64,000 nt of DNA from the NCBI RefSeq assembly GCF_025370935.1, contig NC_133491.1, forward strand, positions 11,208,530-11,272,529. Reading direction: 5' to 3'. Below, piece by piece: positions 46,065-58,300 of this stretch. Below the pieces are notes generated by a model. The model was not told the DNA's origin, did not search any database, and saw only the letters and a list, made by a program, of their open reading frames with translations. Source of the DNA: Choristoneura fumiferana. Taxonomy: Eukaryota; Arthropoda; Insecta; Lepidoptera; Tortricidae. Within the stretch, counting starts at the first letter, position 1, and each line of letters starts with the position of its first letter. Made by a program: the position numbers and the translations under genes.

Positions 46065-47188
46065 CCATATAAATGGTATGTAAGTAAGGAAGATGACTAG
46101 ATTTATACCTGCTGGGGCTGCTTATTTGTTGCTTAGGCACCACAGGAAACAGGAGCTTTATCGGTTTAAAATATACTTAATAAGTTTGACCACGAAAATG
46201 ATGGTGTATTTTGGAACAACGGGAAATGTAGAAAAAAAATCCAATGTCCTAATTTTAATGTTTGCATGCTTTTATCAATTGAATGCAATTTATGTTATTA
46301 AACAGCAAGTTTTTCTTACCTTGTAGCTTTTTTTACAACCTACAAAGTAATCAGGGATAATCCGAACCTGACCACGTAACTGACTTTTGTGCTGAAAATT
46401 TAGTTATTGTGGAAAGTAAAATAGAATAAAATGTATTTACCTTCATGATTAAATCACTGAACTGGGATATAGTTTGAGACTCTACGAAGCACGTAGAGTA
46501 TATCCCGGAAAATTGCATAGTCTTTGCGGGAAGCAATAAATTAATCCTTCACGGACGGAGTTGCGGGCAGTAGAAAAATTTGAAATTGTATAGCGTAGAA
46601 GTAATTTAAAAGTATCTGACGCCTAGAAAAATATGAACGCACGTGACTATGGAAACTCTTTGCTGTTGAACTTCCGTAGGTTTTTTATAACTGCGATCTC
46701 GCAGTCTAGTGCGGCCCGTAACCGGACTTAGCCTCCTGGGGCCCAAATGAGCGATAGAATGCACACAATAAGTTCAAGGGAATTACGGACCTATGACAAT
46801 CCAAAAAAGTATAAATTCTTTTGTTTCTACATTGTTTTACATCGCGTCAGTTTAACTTTATTCTCGAAACAATTAGATTGAAATTGCTTTGACAATCTTT
46901 TTCGAAATATTTATTTTGTGGGCCTCAAGAGGCTAGATGAGGAAAGGGAGGACTAAATTTCACCGCTTTTTTGACCGACTGGTTAGAAGTATATTATTGA
47001 TGTGGGAGATCCTATTATAGCAGGCTGCTGCCCGCTACATCGTCTGCAAAAAAAACATATGTTTTCCTGTCAGTTTTGCTTTTGACATGTGCAAAATTTC
47101 GAGAGCATTGCAGAATGCATTTACACCTTGTATATTGACCTACGCAAAAAGGCTTAAGCGCATGAACACACATTCGACAATATTTTTT

Positions 47189-47423
47189 ACTAGCTTTTGC
47201 CCGCGGCTTCGCCCGCGTGGAATTCGGTTGTCGCGCGCTATTCCCTCCGGAACTGTGCCTTTTCCGGATTAAAAAACAGCCTATGTCACTCTCTGGCCCA
47301 TAAACTATCTCTATGCCAAAAATCAAAATCACGTCGAAACGGAGCGACGGAAGACGGACTAATATACAACACACACAAACATTTAAACACACACACTTTC
47401 GCATTTATAATATTAGTATGGAT
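47189..47423 (+). mobile_element. Retroposon, block B copy of 32310
   Basis: Same insertion site and ends as in block A, with about 20 bp more of ACACAC-rich sequence before the TTTATAATATTAGTATGG end. Confidence 0.75.
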
Positions 47424-48119
47424 TTACATAGAAAGATAGACATAACAAACAAAACCATGCAGTGACCAGGCACTCTCAAATCAAGGCACTCTATGCGGGA
47501 GGCCTATGTCCAACAGACGGATAATACGATGATAAAGGCACTCTCATCACCTCAGATTTTGTTCTCGATAACACAATTTACACCACCGTTAAACCTACTC
47601 TGGACTCCAACGACCCGTATCAAAGTTAACTGAATGACCAATAAAAGCGGTCCAACAATACGAAAAATCGTTTTCGCACGGCGCTCAACAGCGCGAAAAC
47701 TGCACAATGATGCGCCTGCACTGTCGGCGAATTACCGGCCTTTGTGCTTTGTCGGTGCTCGATGGTCTGTCAAATAAAGCTGGTTTTGTTAGAGGTTCCC
47801 AAGCTTTACGGTGCGGGTGAGGTACTGCTTCCGAAAATGCAAAGTCATGGTACAAATGTAGGTGAATAATTTCCCATCGTGAAAATTTGGAACACATGAC
47901 TACTTCCAATCCAAATGCTGCCGAAAAATAAAGAATACTAGCGGACCCGGAAGACGTTGTTCTGCCCGGAAAAGTAGCGCTACATTAAATATAATATGAT
48001 AACATTATCGACAGTAGCCACCTACCCGGTCCGATTGTCTTTTAAAACGATTCTTGCACTGTTGTGTTTCGGCGTGGAGAGTAAGACAGCCGGTGAAATT
48101 ACTGGCACGTGAGGGATCC

Positions 48120-48208
48120 CATCTTAGGCCTCGCCAATACAATGTATGGGCGGTGGTGATCTCTTACCATAAGGAGACCCACTTGCTCGTTTGCCATCCA
48201 GACGAATA
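48120..48208. repeat. Lep1/Helitron-like repeat, partial
   Basis: Only ATGGGCGGTGGTGATCTCTT and GGAGACCCACTTGCTCGTTT remain. The first half, present at 33215, is replaced by about 25 bp of other sequence. Confidence 0.45.
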
Positions 48209-48438
48209 AAAAAAACTATTGAATCTAGCCATTTAGGAGGAGTTAGGTGACAAACACACGAGACTTAGAAGAATTATATATATTAACCCCTCGTATGCAA
48301 GTAACAAAAATACTGAATTCTAGTCTCATTATCTATTTTAATAAGCACAGATTTTGCATTCGAGGGGTTAAGACTAGTGTTTACCCGTGGTTTTGCACGC
48401 GAAAACCATTCGATTCAGCAGTTGAATTGAAATTTCGG

Positions 48439-48665
48439 GATTTTACTCTCTATCTTTAAAGGTGATATGTTTAGTGCTTACCCATTTTACACTCTATCTT
48501 TTAAGGTGATGTTTTTAAGTGCTTACCCATTTTACTCTCTATCTTTAAAGGTGATATGTTTAGTGCTCACCCATTTTACTCTCTATCTTTTAAGGTGATG
48601 TTTTTAAGTGGTTGCCCATTTTACTCTCTATCTCTAAAGGTGATGATTTTAGTGGTTGCCCATTT
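48439..48665 (+). repeat. 46-bp minisatellite, block B copy
   Basis: The same five alternating units as 33560, with a few base and 1-bp length differences. Confidence 0.9.
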
Positions 48666-49212
48666 TCGGTGAAAAAATGGTCGTCATACACTGTCGCAAT
48701 GTAATAACAACGCGTCACTCAGGCGCATGTCAAGGTTACAAGAACCAATGACTCCTCGTTAAGGAGACGACGCTCATTACTGATATCCGTTAATTACATG
48801 CCTGTGAGCTGTTAATTTACGTTATAATCCTTAACTTAATAACGAATTAACGAGTTATAACTCCCTCTACTCGATGGGACGATGAGATCAAAAAAGTCGC
48901 TGGCTCTAACTGGTGGCAAATGGAGCAGGACAGAGAGAAATGGGCATCTTTGGAGGAGGCCTTTACCCAACTGGGGACCTAGCTTAATGCATTTTAATAA
49001 GATAACTAGAAATAAGTCATTATAGTATTAAAAGCAAGTGAAATTTAAGTATGCATACATAGCAACTAGTACGAGTAAGTAAGTAACTTTGCAGTTAATT
49101 TAGAATCTAAGATTGAAAATTATAGCTTATTGTAGCTTGGTCATATAAAGGCATTTTTATTTTATTAACTATTGGCACGAAGGTTAGGATTTATTCACTA
49201 GCCTTTATGCTC

Positions 49213-49375
49213 GCGTCTTCGTCTAAGAACCATCGCCAGAAAATCTGCTTTCAAATAAAAAACCGCATTCAAATCGGTCCACCCGTTTAAGAGCTATAGT
49301 GCCACAGACAGACAGACACACACACGCACATAGCGGTCAAACTTATAACAAACCTCTTATGTGTCGGGGGTTAAA
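49213..49375. repeat. Interspersed repeat (7438 family), block B copy
   Basis: Collinear with 34640-34810, a few single-base indels apart. Confidence 0.6.
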
Positions 49376-49764
49376 AAGAGTTACGACAGTGGACTTTATG
49401 TACAATCCATGTCAAGTTCAAAATTCAAATGTAATTAACCCGCACGATCGTAACGGCTGGGTTCGGAAGGGACGCACTTCTCTTTAACAGCCACGGCATG
49501 GATCTGCCACCGCCATATTAATTGTGCCGTTTCACAAGAGACAAAACTCTTCACTGTCCTCAAGTTTATTTCCATTCCAAGTGTACTGTTAAGTTGGCGG
49601 GCATTACCTAACGTTTATTCAGTCTTGTTTGTATTTAACTTTGTTTGCTCTTTTTTATTTGACAGCCAAAGCCAAAGGTGGCGTGCACTCGTCATTTGAA
49701 TAGGTTGAATAAATTTGTGATAGTTCAAGAAGAACATGTTCTCGACTGTTTACGGCTTTATTTT

Positions 49765-50030
49765 ATACTCATCATCATCATCATCCCAGCCTATACACGT
49801 CCCACTGCTGGGCATAGGCCTCCTCTCAGAATTACCCTGGAATTGACCCAATGCGCGCCTATTGTACCATAGTTCCCACGCGGGCCCAGTGCTGATTGGG
49901 AATTTAACACACACAATTGAATTGCTTTGCAGGATTGTGCAGGTTTATCACGAGGTTTTCTTTCCCTGTAAAGCTCGCGGTAGATTTGAAATGGATTTTC
50001 TCACATGCATTTCGAAAAATTCGGAGTTTT
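49765..50030 (-). mobile_element. tRNA-derived SINE, head missing, block B copy
   Basis: Collinear with 35190-35460, with the same truncation. Confidence 0.7.
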
Positions 50031-50296
50031 TTTTTATATAATAAAGTGTTACAAAGAAAATAGACAAAAGAAGCGAACAAAAACCATACCTGGTTTATCT
50101 GTCGCTACGTCGCTTAATATTATTTCTCGTACCCATATCCACCCCTCACAGAAGCACAAGACCACCAGCATCTCATGCTAACTTAATAGCATGGAAACCG
50201 AGGTAGGCTATCCTCTAGATAGATAATGGGCACCTTACAAGTAGTTATTTATTGAACATGATTTTAGTTGTTCATCGGTAAAATCAATGCTTTTAA

Positions 50297-50410
50297 TATC
50301 GAAAATACAAACTGAAATATAGATGCACAGAAAAACCAGAAAAATAATACCAGCGCTGGGAATCGAACCCAGGTCCTAAACCTAGGACCTTAGGACCTAG
50401 GACCGATAGG
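50297..50410. mobile_element. Fold-back element lacking its right arm
   Basis: The left arm and GGGAATCGAACCCAGGTCCT are as at 35725, but the right arm is replaced by alternating AGGACCT/AGGTCCT words (TAGGACCTTAGGACCTAGGA) that form a small palindrome. Confidence 0.7.
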
Positions 50411-51253
50411 ACGGGATGACCGTAAAAGTAACAAAAAAAATTTGGAATTCGAATCTTAATGCTTTTAATATTTTTTTACACTTATGAGTATTGTTACAAA
50501 CACTATGGTATGTAGTATCAGGTAACTCCTTTAGAATCTGGGGCAGCAAGAACTCCCAGGTCCTTTTATACATTAGCAGATGAAGGCACTATTCTTAGAT
50601 AGGTATGATAGGTCACGAAGGTGTTTGGGTCTACTTCGCTTTTTAACAAATTCTATGTTATGACTTTCGTCACTAAGTATTGCAATTTTAAACTTATCAT
50701 AGATATCTACATATAACCTTACAGAATTTATTTAGTGGCTTAATGTCATTTTTACATTCATTTCTTACTACTTTAGGTACGATAGTAGATGCGAGGCCGG
50801 ATTCCTTGCTTGAGAGGCAATAAGTCCACTAGGCTACCATGGCTTTTAAGATTTTTTTTCGTACTATTTAGCATAGTATTATTGAGGCTAGGTTTCGACC
50901 AAAGATATGCGAGGATATATTATTGAGAGGAATGTGTTGTTCATGAACCAATAGAAGCCTTTCGTTTACCTATCTTCGCACAGCACAGCTCTAGTGGTAA
51001 CAGGTGAGCGGACCGAGGAAGGTAAATGAACCTTTTCTATCGGTTCACGAAAAACAAATTCCTCGCATCACATCCTTGTGTATTTAAACGTTTCACAAAT
51101 CAGAGGAGCGCGCGCGTTATTGCCTATTGCTATCATAAGGCCTTTGTGACCTAGTCTCCTGGGACCTGACCTTTTTAACAGATTTTTTTTTTAACAGAGC
51201 TTTGTTATTTTGGATATTATTTCAAAATTCTTAAGATTCTTTTTTCAATGAAC

Positions 51254-51320
51254 CATTTGTACTTTATGAAGTACGTTCGGCCGTTATACTTAGTGTTAAT
51301 TGGTCCTTTATAAAGTACGC
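51254..51320 (-). mobile_element. Short GTACTTTATAAAG element, block B copy
   Basis: Same as 36785-36850. Confidence 0.5.
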
Positions 51321-52255
51321 AAGTTCCCACGATGATAAAGTAAAAAATTAAAACTAAGTTCTTTAATTCAAAATTAAAACTATACTTTTAAAATTCAAGA
51401 GCTAAACCCAAAGACTTCAAACCACCTTGACACATGTGAACTCTAACCAATAAACCCACACTAAAAAGCCCTATAGCCAATTTCAACTACAGAGGACATT
51501 AACCTTTGCGCCAGTAGCACTATAAGTATTCATTTTAAATGAGTACTAATACAGGGTACTAGTTAGGCTCTTAGGTTGGCTTTAGGACTCGTCTCTGGTC
51601 TGGCTTGCGACACCGCGGTTGCGACATTAGAGCCGTACTCTAAACGCTTGCACTGGTGTTCCCACAGCCTTAGACTGGATTTCCGATAAGACGATTTGTT
51701 AGACGTAAGTGGAAAATTAAAGGAAATTAATTTAGAAGGATCAGTAGACAAGGAAAAATGTGTTACTGGCCGTATAAATAAAGAGTGCTTTCAAAAGACA
51801 AAAAAAAGGTTGTACCTATAGTGAAGCGGGTGCTTCATTTAGTGTTGAGTTTTTCATAATAATTAAAATATGTAGGAAAAAGTCCGATCTCAAATATTTT
51901 TGATAACTTTTTAAAGTTTGTTTTGAAGGGTCTTATAATATTCCAGAAATTGACGATTATATTCAAGTAATTCTTTTCAATTTGAAGCTAAATGGTGGTA
52001 GTGTGCTAAGGCATGCTCGCCAGCCTCACGTTAATACCAAAGTAATCGCATGCAAGAAAACCTAGCCCTAAGTCCTTGAGGCATTTAATTACGACTCCAA
52101 AGTTTGAAACACCAGTTGCTTGCGGTTTCTCAAAGGAGTCGGCATTCGCGGCGAGAAAAACACGCAGCATAATTTAAAAACAAACAGTTCTATTTTTAAA
52201 CCGTTTGCTAATTCGAAATTTACTTTTTACTTTTTGGTTATAATAAGGCGGCAAG

Positions 52256-52331
52256 ATGACGAACAGCTGGCCAGTGTTGATTGTGTACTTGTTTGTGTGT
52301 CTTCAATGCAGTTTGCAGTTGCTGCCGTTGC
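52256..52331 (+). CDS. JHBP-like gene exon 1 (block B), signal peptide
   Basis: Codons 1-25 plus one base, donor C|GTGAGT, phase 1. The start was chosen because it gives a signal peptide directly fused in frame to the conserved N-terminal motif of exon 2. The upstream frame beginning at 52120 is a different frame. A 73-bp segment at about 51886-51958 in the upstream region is absent from block A. Confidence 0.85.
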
Positions 52332-55300
52332 GTGAGTAGAACGTTTAGTTTTAAATTTTAAACAGGAAACGCGTTTGCTGTGAAACATTGACTGCCAGTT
52401 TCACTTCCGAGTTGTAAGAGATTATATTTTTTATATGAATTCGTTAGATTTTTATATTTGCATTATGAAATATCCTTATGCCTATGAATTTATTAGCAAC
52501 AAATTTAATAAAGCAGCATGATGTACGACCACAAATGCATTTTTTTATACACGGAAATTAATAGTTGGAAACGAATGCTTGAGGACTCTCGTCAGATTTA
52601 AAATTGAAATATATTTGGAAATATTATAATTTACTAAAGTCCTTAAAAAAAAGTTACAGTCGTAATATGGTTTAAAGAGGATAGCACTAAAAAGTTAGTG
52701 GAGTTTTAATGCAATAGACCAGTGACATTAGCATTGGGAACGAGTGTTGCCAGGAAAAAACAAATACCGGACCAAGACGACATTTTACGACCGGATGGCC
52801 AAGTGGTTAGAGAACCTGACTACGAAGCTTGCGGTCCCGGGTTCGATTCCCGGCCGGGGCAGATATTTGTATGAATAATGCGAATATTTGGTCTCCGGTC
52901 TTGGATGTTTAATAATCATATGTATTTAAGTATGTATTTATCTATATATGTATGTTGTTCCGTTGCCTAGTATCCATAGTACAAGCTTTGCTTAGTTTGG
53001 GCCTAGGTCAATAATTGGTGTCAGGTGTCCCATGATATTTATTTATTTACCTAAATTCGTATTTTCATCAAAAAGGCGCAAATATGTAGCTAAATCAAGG
53101 TAGCACCTCTCAAAGAGATGTCATTGTGTTTTGTCCTTAACCTAAATAGTATATGGTAAGCAGAACCTGAAATGTACTCGTTTGTCGATTTGTTTAATAA
53201 ACATCAAGTGCATATCGCAAGCCGTTCACTTTCGCTCCGCTGCGCATGCGCAGTGAATAAAGCGCACACCGTACGCTGCACCCGCGCCTACCAAATGCTT
53301 AATGAACTTGTACATACTTAATTCCATCCCAGCCTATAAACGTCCCACTGCTGGGCACAGGCCTCCTCTCAGAGCAAGAGGGCTTGGGCCATAGTTCCCA
53401 CGCGGGCCCAGTACGGATTGGGAACTTCACACGCACCATTGAATTGCTTCGCAGGTTTGTGCAGGTTTCCTCACGATGTTTTCCTTCACCGCAAAGCTCG
53501 TAGTAAATATCAAATGTAATTCCGCACATGAATTTCGAAAAACTCAGAGGTGTGAGCCGGGGCTTGAACCCACGACCCTCTGCTTGAGAGGCGTTAGGTC
53601 AAACCACTAGGCCACCACGGCTTCTAAAAAAATATGCTGGATTAAAAAAAAATCGACCACAGCTAATAACAGGAGGAATATAAATGTCACCTACCTACAT
53701 GTGTATTTTCTTCCAAGTCGATGTCACTGTTTCGCTCGAAATGCACGTATTTTTTTTGTGTTTAACCTACGAATAATAATTCTTTTTTCGTAGTGTTTAA
53801 CATAATTGTTATAAATAACAGTCCTCACAGGCGTAATTTGATCCTTTTGAAGCACATTCTCTATGCAATAACACATTTTTGGAACAATTATAGCTTCATT
53901 GCAGGTTTAGCTGGGAAAATAAATACATGGCTTTTTGTGTTACATTTCTATTTCTATTTCACTGATTATTCGATCTGTGAACGTAACGGATTTTCCACAG
54001 ATGTTTTTGAGAATCAATTAAACTTGTCATATGCTTCTGTAAGATTAGAAATACCCTAATCAACACGTTCTATTCATCTATGTTTAGAGGGTAGAGGACG
54101 TTGTGTTAATAATGATTCTATGTATGTATTTTCATCGTCACCCTTCATTTACAGCGGACTTCATCCACCCATGCTCCGAACTCTCCGACGAATGCTTCAC
54201 ACAAGCAACCCTGGATGCGCTCCCTGGGATCGTGAAGGGTATCCCGGAAGCCAACGTTCCGACCCTGGACCCTTTGTACCTGGACAAGAATATCAGCATG
54301 AAGCTGCCCGGGAATGTCAAAATGACCTTCCATAATGGAAAGTTAATCGGGCTTGGTACTTGTGTGCCGCTCAAAGTATCGTAAGTACTATAACTCATGT
54401 GACTGATGTGTGTTGTCAGTGATGACATATGGATCCGAGACGTGGTGCTTTCCTTTTTTCAAAGTCAAAGTCAAAATATAGATTTAAGCTTTGTGAAATT
54501 ATAAATAAATAAATAATAAATAAATATCTTTATTCAATTTAGGCTATAACAAGCACTTATGAATGTCAAAAAAAAATCTACCACCGGTTCGGAAAACCTC
54601 TGTTGAGAAGAATCCGGCAAGAAACTCAACGAGCAAGCGCAGCGTAGGACGTCCACCAACAAGATGGACACGCCACGCCACGCCAAGCCACGGGTTCACG
54701 GTGGATGCAGGCCGCTGCCAACCGAAGCAACTGGAGGTCTATGGGGGAGGCCTATGTCCAATAGTGGACGTCCTACAGCTGAGATGATGATAGCTGATGC
54801 ATAAAAATATGTTACGTTAAGTTACCTGTTTAAGTTCTTACTTCAAAAACTCCGGCGAAAAACCTTGTAGAGGTTTTCGGTCAAACTAACCTGAATTTCC
54901 TGAATTATTTTACAACAAAAATGAGTGGTCGTTGGGCTGGAAGGTTTTCGAATGAAAACCGTGAATCGGCAAGCGCAGCATGAGATATCCATCAACGAGT
55001 GGACGGGTGACTTGATTATTGCCGCGGGTTCAGGGTGGATGCAAGCCACTTCCAACAGAAGTAACTAGAGGTCTATGGGGAGGTCTATGTCCGACAGTGG
55101 ACGTCCTAAAGCTGATATGGTGATGATGATGATGATGAAAAATAAGTGCTTAATATTTAAAAATGTCTTGTAAAAAGCAATTCAAACAACAAAACTTTTG
55201 AAAGAGCGCATCGCTAATCGGATTGTACTTGAACTGCAACGTACAGATTAGCACCCTTTGTGAACAAATTTTTTCTCAACACGATCAGGTCAAGGGCATT

Positions 55301-58300
55301 GACCTACGTATCATTTACACTACAGTTTATCACCAAAGTTAAATCGATTGAATTATTTTTTTTAGCAAATACAAAACTTTCAAGAACAATCCAGAACTAA
55401 CGAGTACATCTAAACAGTAAACTATACCAAGCATTACGGCTGTTTAACCGTCACAGTCATTAACCTTTTTTTGGAATTAACTACTAAAAGCTACGAATAA
55501 ATAGACTTATTATTTGTTCGTAGCCTAAAAGCGTAGAAATTCGTCCTTAAAGTCAATAAGTCAAGTGTGTACATTTACAGTGCGATTTTATCAACAGCAG
55601 AACACAAACTGGCTCCGTTATACTATAACGTCGCTAAAATAATAATGAATTAATAATAAATTCAAATGTTTGTGTGCAACCGTAAAATTATTTATTAGTC
55701 ACTAGCTTACGCCCGCAGCTTCGCCCGTGTGGTATTCGGTTATCGCCGCTATTCCCTCAGGAACTGTGCATTTTCCGGGATAAAAAGTAGCCTATGTCCT
55801 CTCTGGCCCATAATCTATCTCTACTTATGCCAAAAATCACGTAGATCCGTCACTCCCTTTCGACTTAAAAGACGGACAAACATACAAACATACACACTTT
55901 TGCATTTTAATAACATAGAACATTTTTAATGACAGCAAAAATTAGTATGGATTTTACAAGTGAAAAATAAATAAAAGTAAAAATTATTGTCACAAAAATA
56001 ACCGTTAAGTGAAATAACTCGCCCCGCCCATCTCAGGCGCAAAAGTGCCTATTATCTTTATGACATAGCAAAATCTTAAACGATTATGTTGGACTTAGTC
56101 TCAGAAAATAGATGCCAATTAAGTGTATCTTAAGGACAACAGTTAATCATAATTATACCTAATAGCACACAGCCTTTAAAACCTGGTGACATTGACCATG
56201 CTATATTTACTTGAAGTCAATATTTCCTCGGTAGATTGCTCGTAAAAAGATCAAACAGTTTTTTATGTTGTTCAACATAAAGCTGATGAACTAAGACAAC
56301 TACTTATAACCCTTTCCGGCCGAGACACTGTTTTTCCGTTTTTTTTTTCTATAATGTCAATTAATTGTGGTTCATGAAAAGATGATTCACGCGTGCTCAG
56401 GATAGTTGCACGATTGTATCGAGCCGGCCGAAAAAGGTGCAATAAAAAACGTTTGCAAGTTCGACACGCGTGTAGAAAAAAAACCCGAATATCAATCAAA
56501 CCAGGTTATCAAACCTCATCTTTTTTAAGTGAGTTAAAAACTAATACCTTAGTAGTGCTGCTGTGTTTGGTATCGTTTCTGAATGTTCTTTGAGCGGCCG
56601 AGAAAACTACTGTCGTAGCTAATACCTGTCACTTCAATAAAATTCTAACCTAGATTCTGACCAAGCAATAATGTAAGGCAAACCTTGTCCTGGCAACCCT
56701 GAAAATCAGTCTTACAAGGGCGGCAAGCAACAATGTAAATCAAAATTGAATAGGGTGAAATGCAAAGCTAGGTCAGTCATATCTTATGCAAAGAAAAGTT
56801 CAAGATAACAAAAGGGAAACTTGCACCATTTCGTCAATCTCCGTAATGATAAAAGTGATAATGACGAAATTTTGACGAGACCGATGACGAGATCTTTTCG
56901 CGACACATAGCTGAGTGAGTGGCGGCCATTTTGTTTCTGTATGTGTATCTATTTTATCAGCCCATAAACCATTCTTATTCTTATTCTTAAATTATTTGCC
57001 AGCTTTGTGTTATTTGAGTAAAATTTTGACGTGTTCATTTTTATTTAGAATGGAATAGTAATAGTATTTATTTATTTTATTAATTTTCGTTTCATTTGCT
57101 GTGTGAATATTGTCATCAGTTACGTATTTCTGACCGTTTTTTTTTCACCTGATAAAAATGCATTAGCCTTCCTTTTTTTTTTTATTTTGCCGCCATTCCA
57201 CTCACGATTAGCGGCTCTTACACACGTGTGTTGTTATTCTTACTCTGGAGCATAGCATGTGTTGCTCTACACTCTACAATAACGTCATCGTTATCATCAT
57301 ACATAACATTTAATAGTGTACCATTTCAAGGCCGGCAACGCATCTGCAGTTTTGATGGTGCTGCGAAAGTCTATGGGCGACGGTTAATCACTTAGCATCA
57401 GATGAACCGTCTGCTTGTTTGTCTGCTATTACATAAAAAAAAATCAAAATAGGTTTACCGTTGATACGTCACCTTGGGAACATACATTTACCACATCTTC
57501 GCATTTAAATATTATTACCTATAATAGTTATGGTTAGGATGAAATGCCAACGATATTACAAACATATTTTCACTTACTAACCTTCCAGTCCGATGAAGTA
57601 ATTCTATGTTAATGCTTAGTTTTTCATTAAATCTTCTAGAAAACTCAATGCGTCCGTACAATAAAACTGTGACATCATTTCCAGCATCGGATTTCCCACT
57701 ATTTTGTACTTAATAACATGCCGTTGTATTCATATGCAGCCAAAGACCGTTTAAAGTACGAGTAAAACCTCCTAGTAACTGTACATTGCGGGCTACTGCA
57801 TTACGAATGATGTAATATATCATTAAAACCTCGCAATGTATTGCTACTTTGGTCATACACGTATGAAATCGGTCGTAATTGGGCAGGCCTTGGAAAACCG
57901 CTGCATTATGCGTTGCTGTAGGAAAAGTTAATCAATGGATTGTTGGGAAGGCATTTATTATTACCTACCCGAACAAATTATTACGTGTCAGTAACTTTGT
58001 TACGTGTGTTTGATTTTAAACGGAACCTGCGTGAAATCGAATCGACTAAACAGTGCATAATCTTAGTTTTTTTTTAACGACTCATTTAGTATGACCTAAG
58101 TCGCGGCGTGTAACGGCAACAAATTTTTATACCTATATGTATGTACCTATTTCGTGTGCAAGTAGGTGAAGGGTCCACGGAAAGAACGTGTCTAGCCACC
58201 TAAGCAACTCGGTTTGAAAGTTAGTCATCACGAACAATTACTATGGTTACCATTTATTTAGATGAAAAAATAGATTTTATTGTTTTCAGATTATTTAATT

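Larger units (their letters stand above)
44901..57426 (+). repeat. Duplicated block B, with left extension
   Basis: 44901-47009 matches block C and 46441-57426 matches block A, so this contig contains everything shared by the other two and continues into the single-copy exons 3-5. A divergent segment at about 46120-46440 differs from both other copies. It is the only copy of exons 1-2 with an uninterrupted path to the rest of the gene. Confidence 0.95.
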
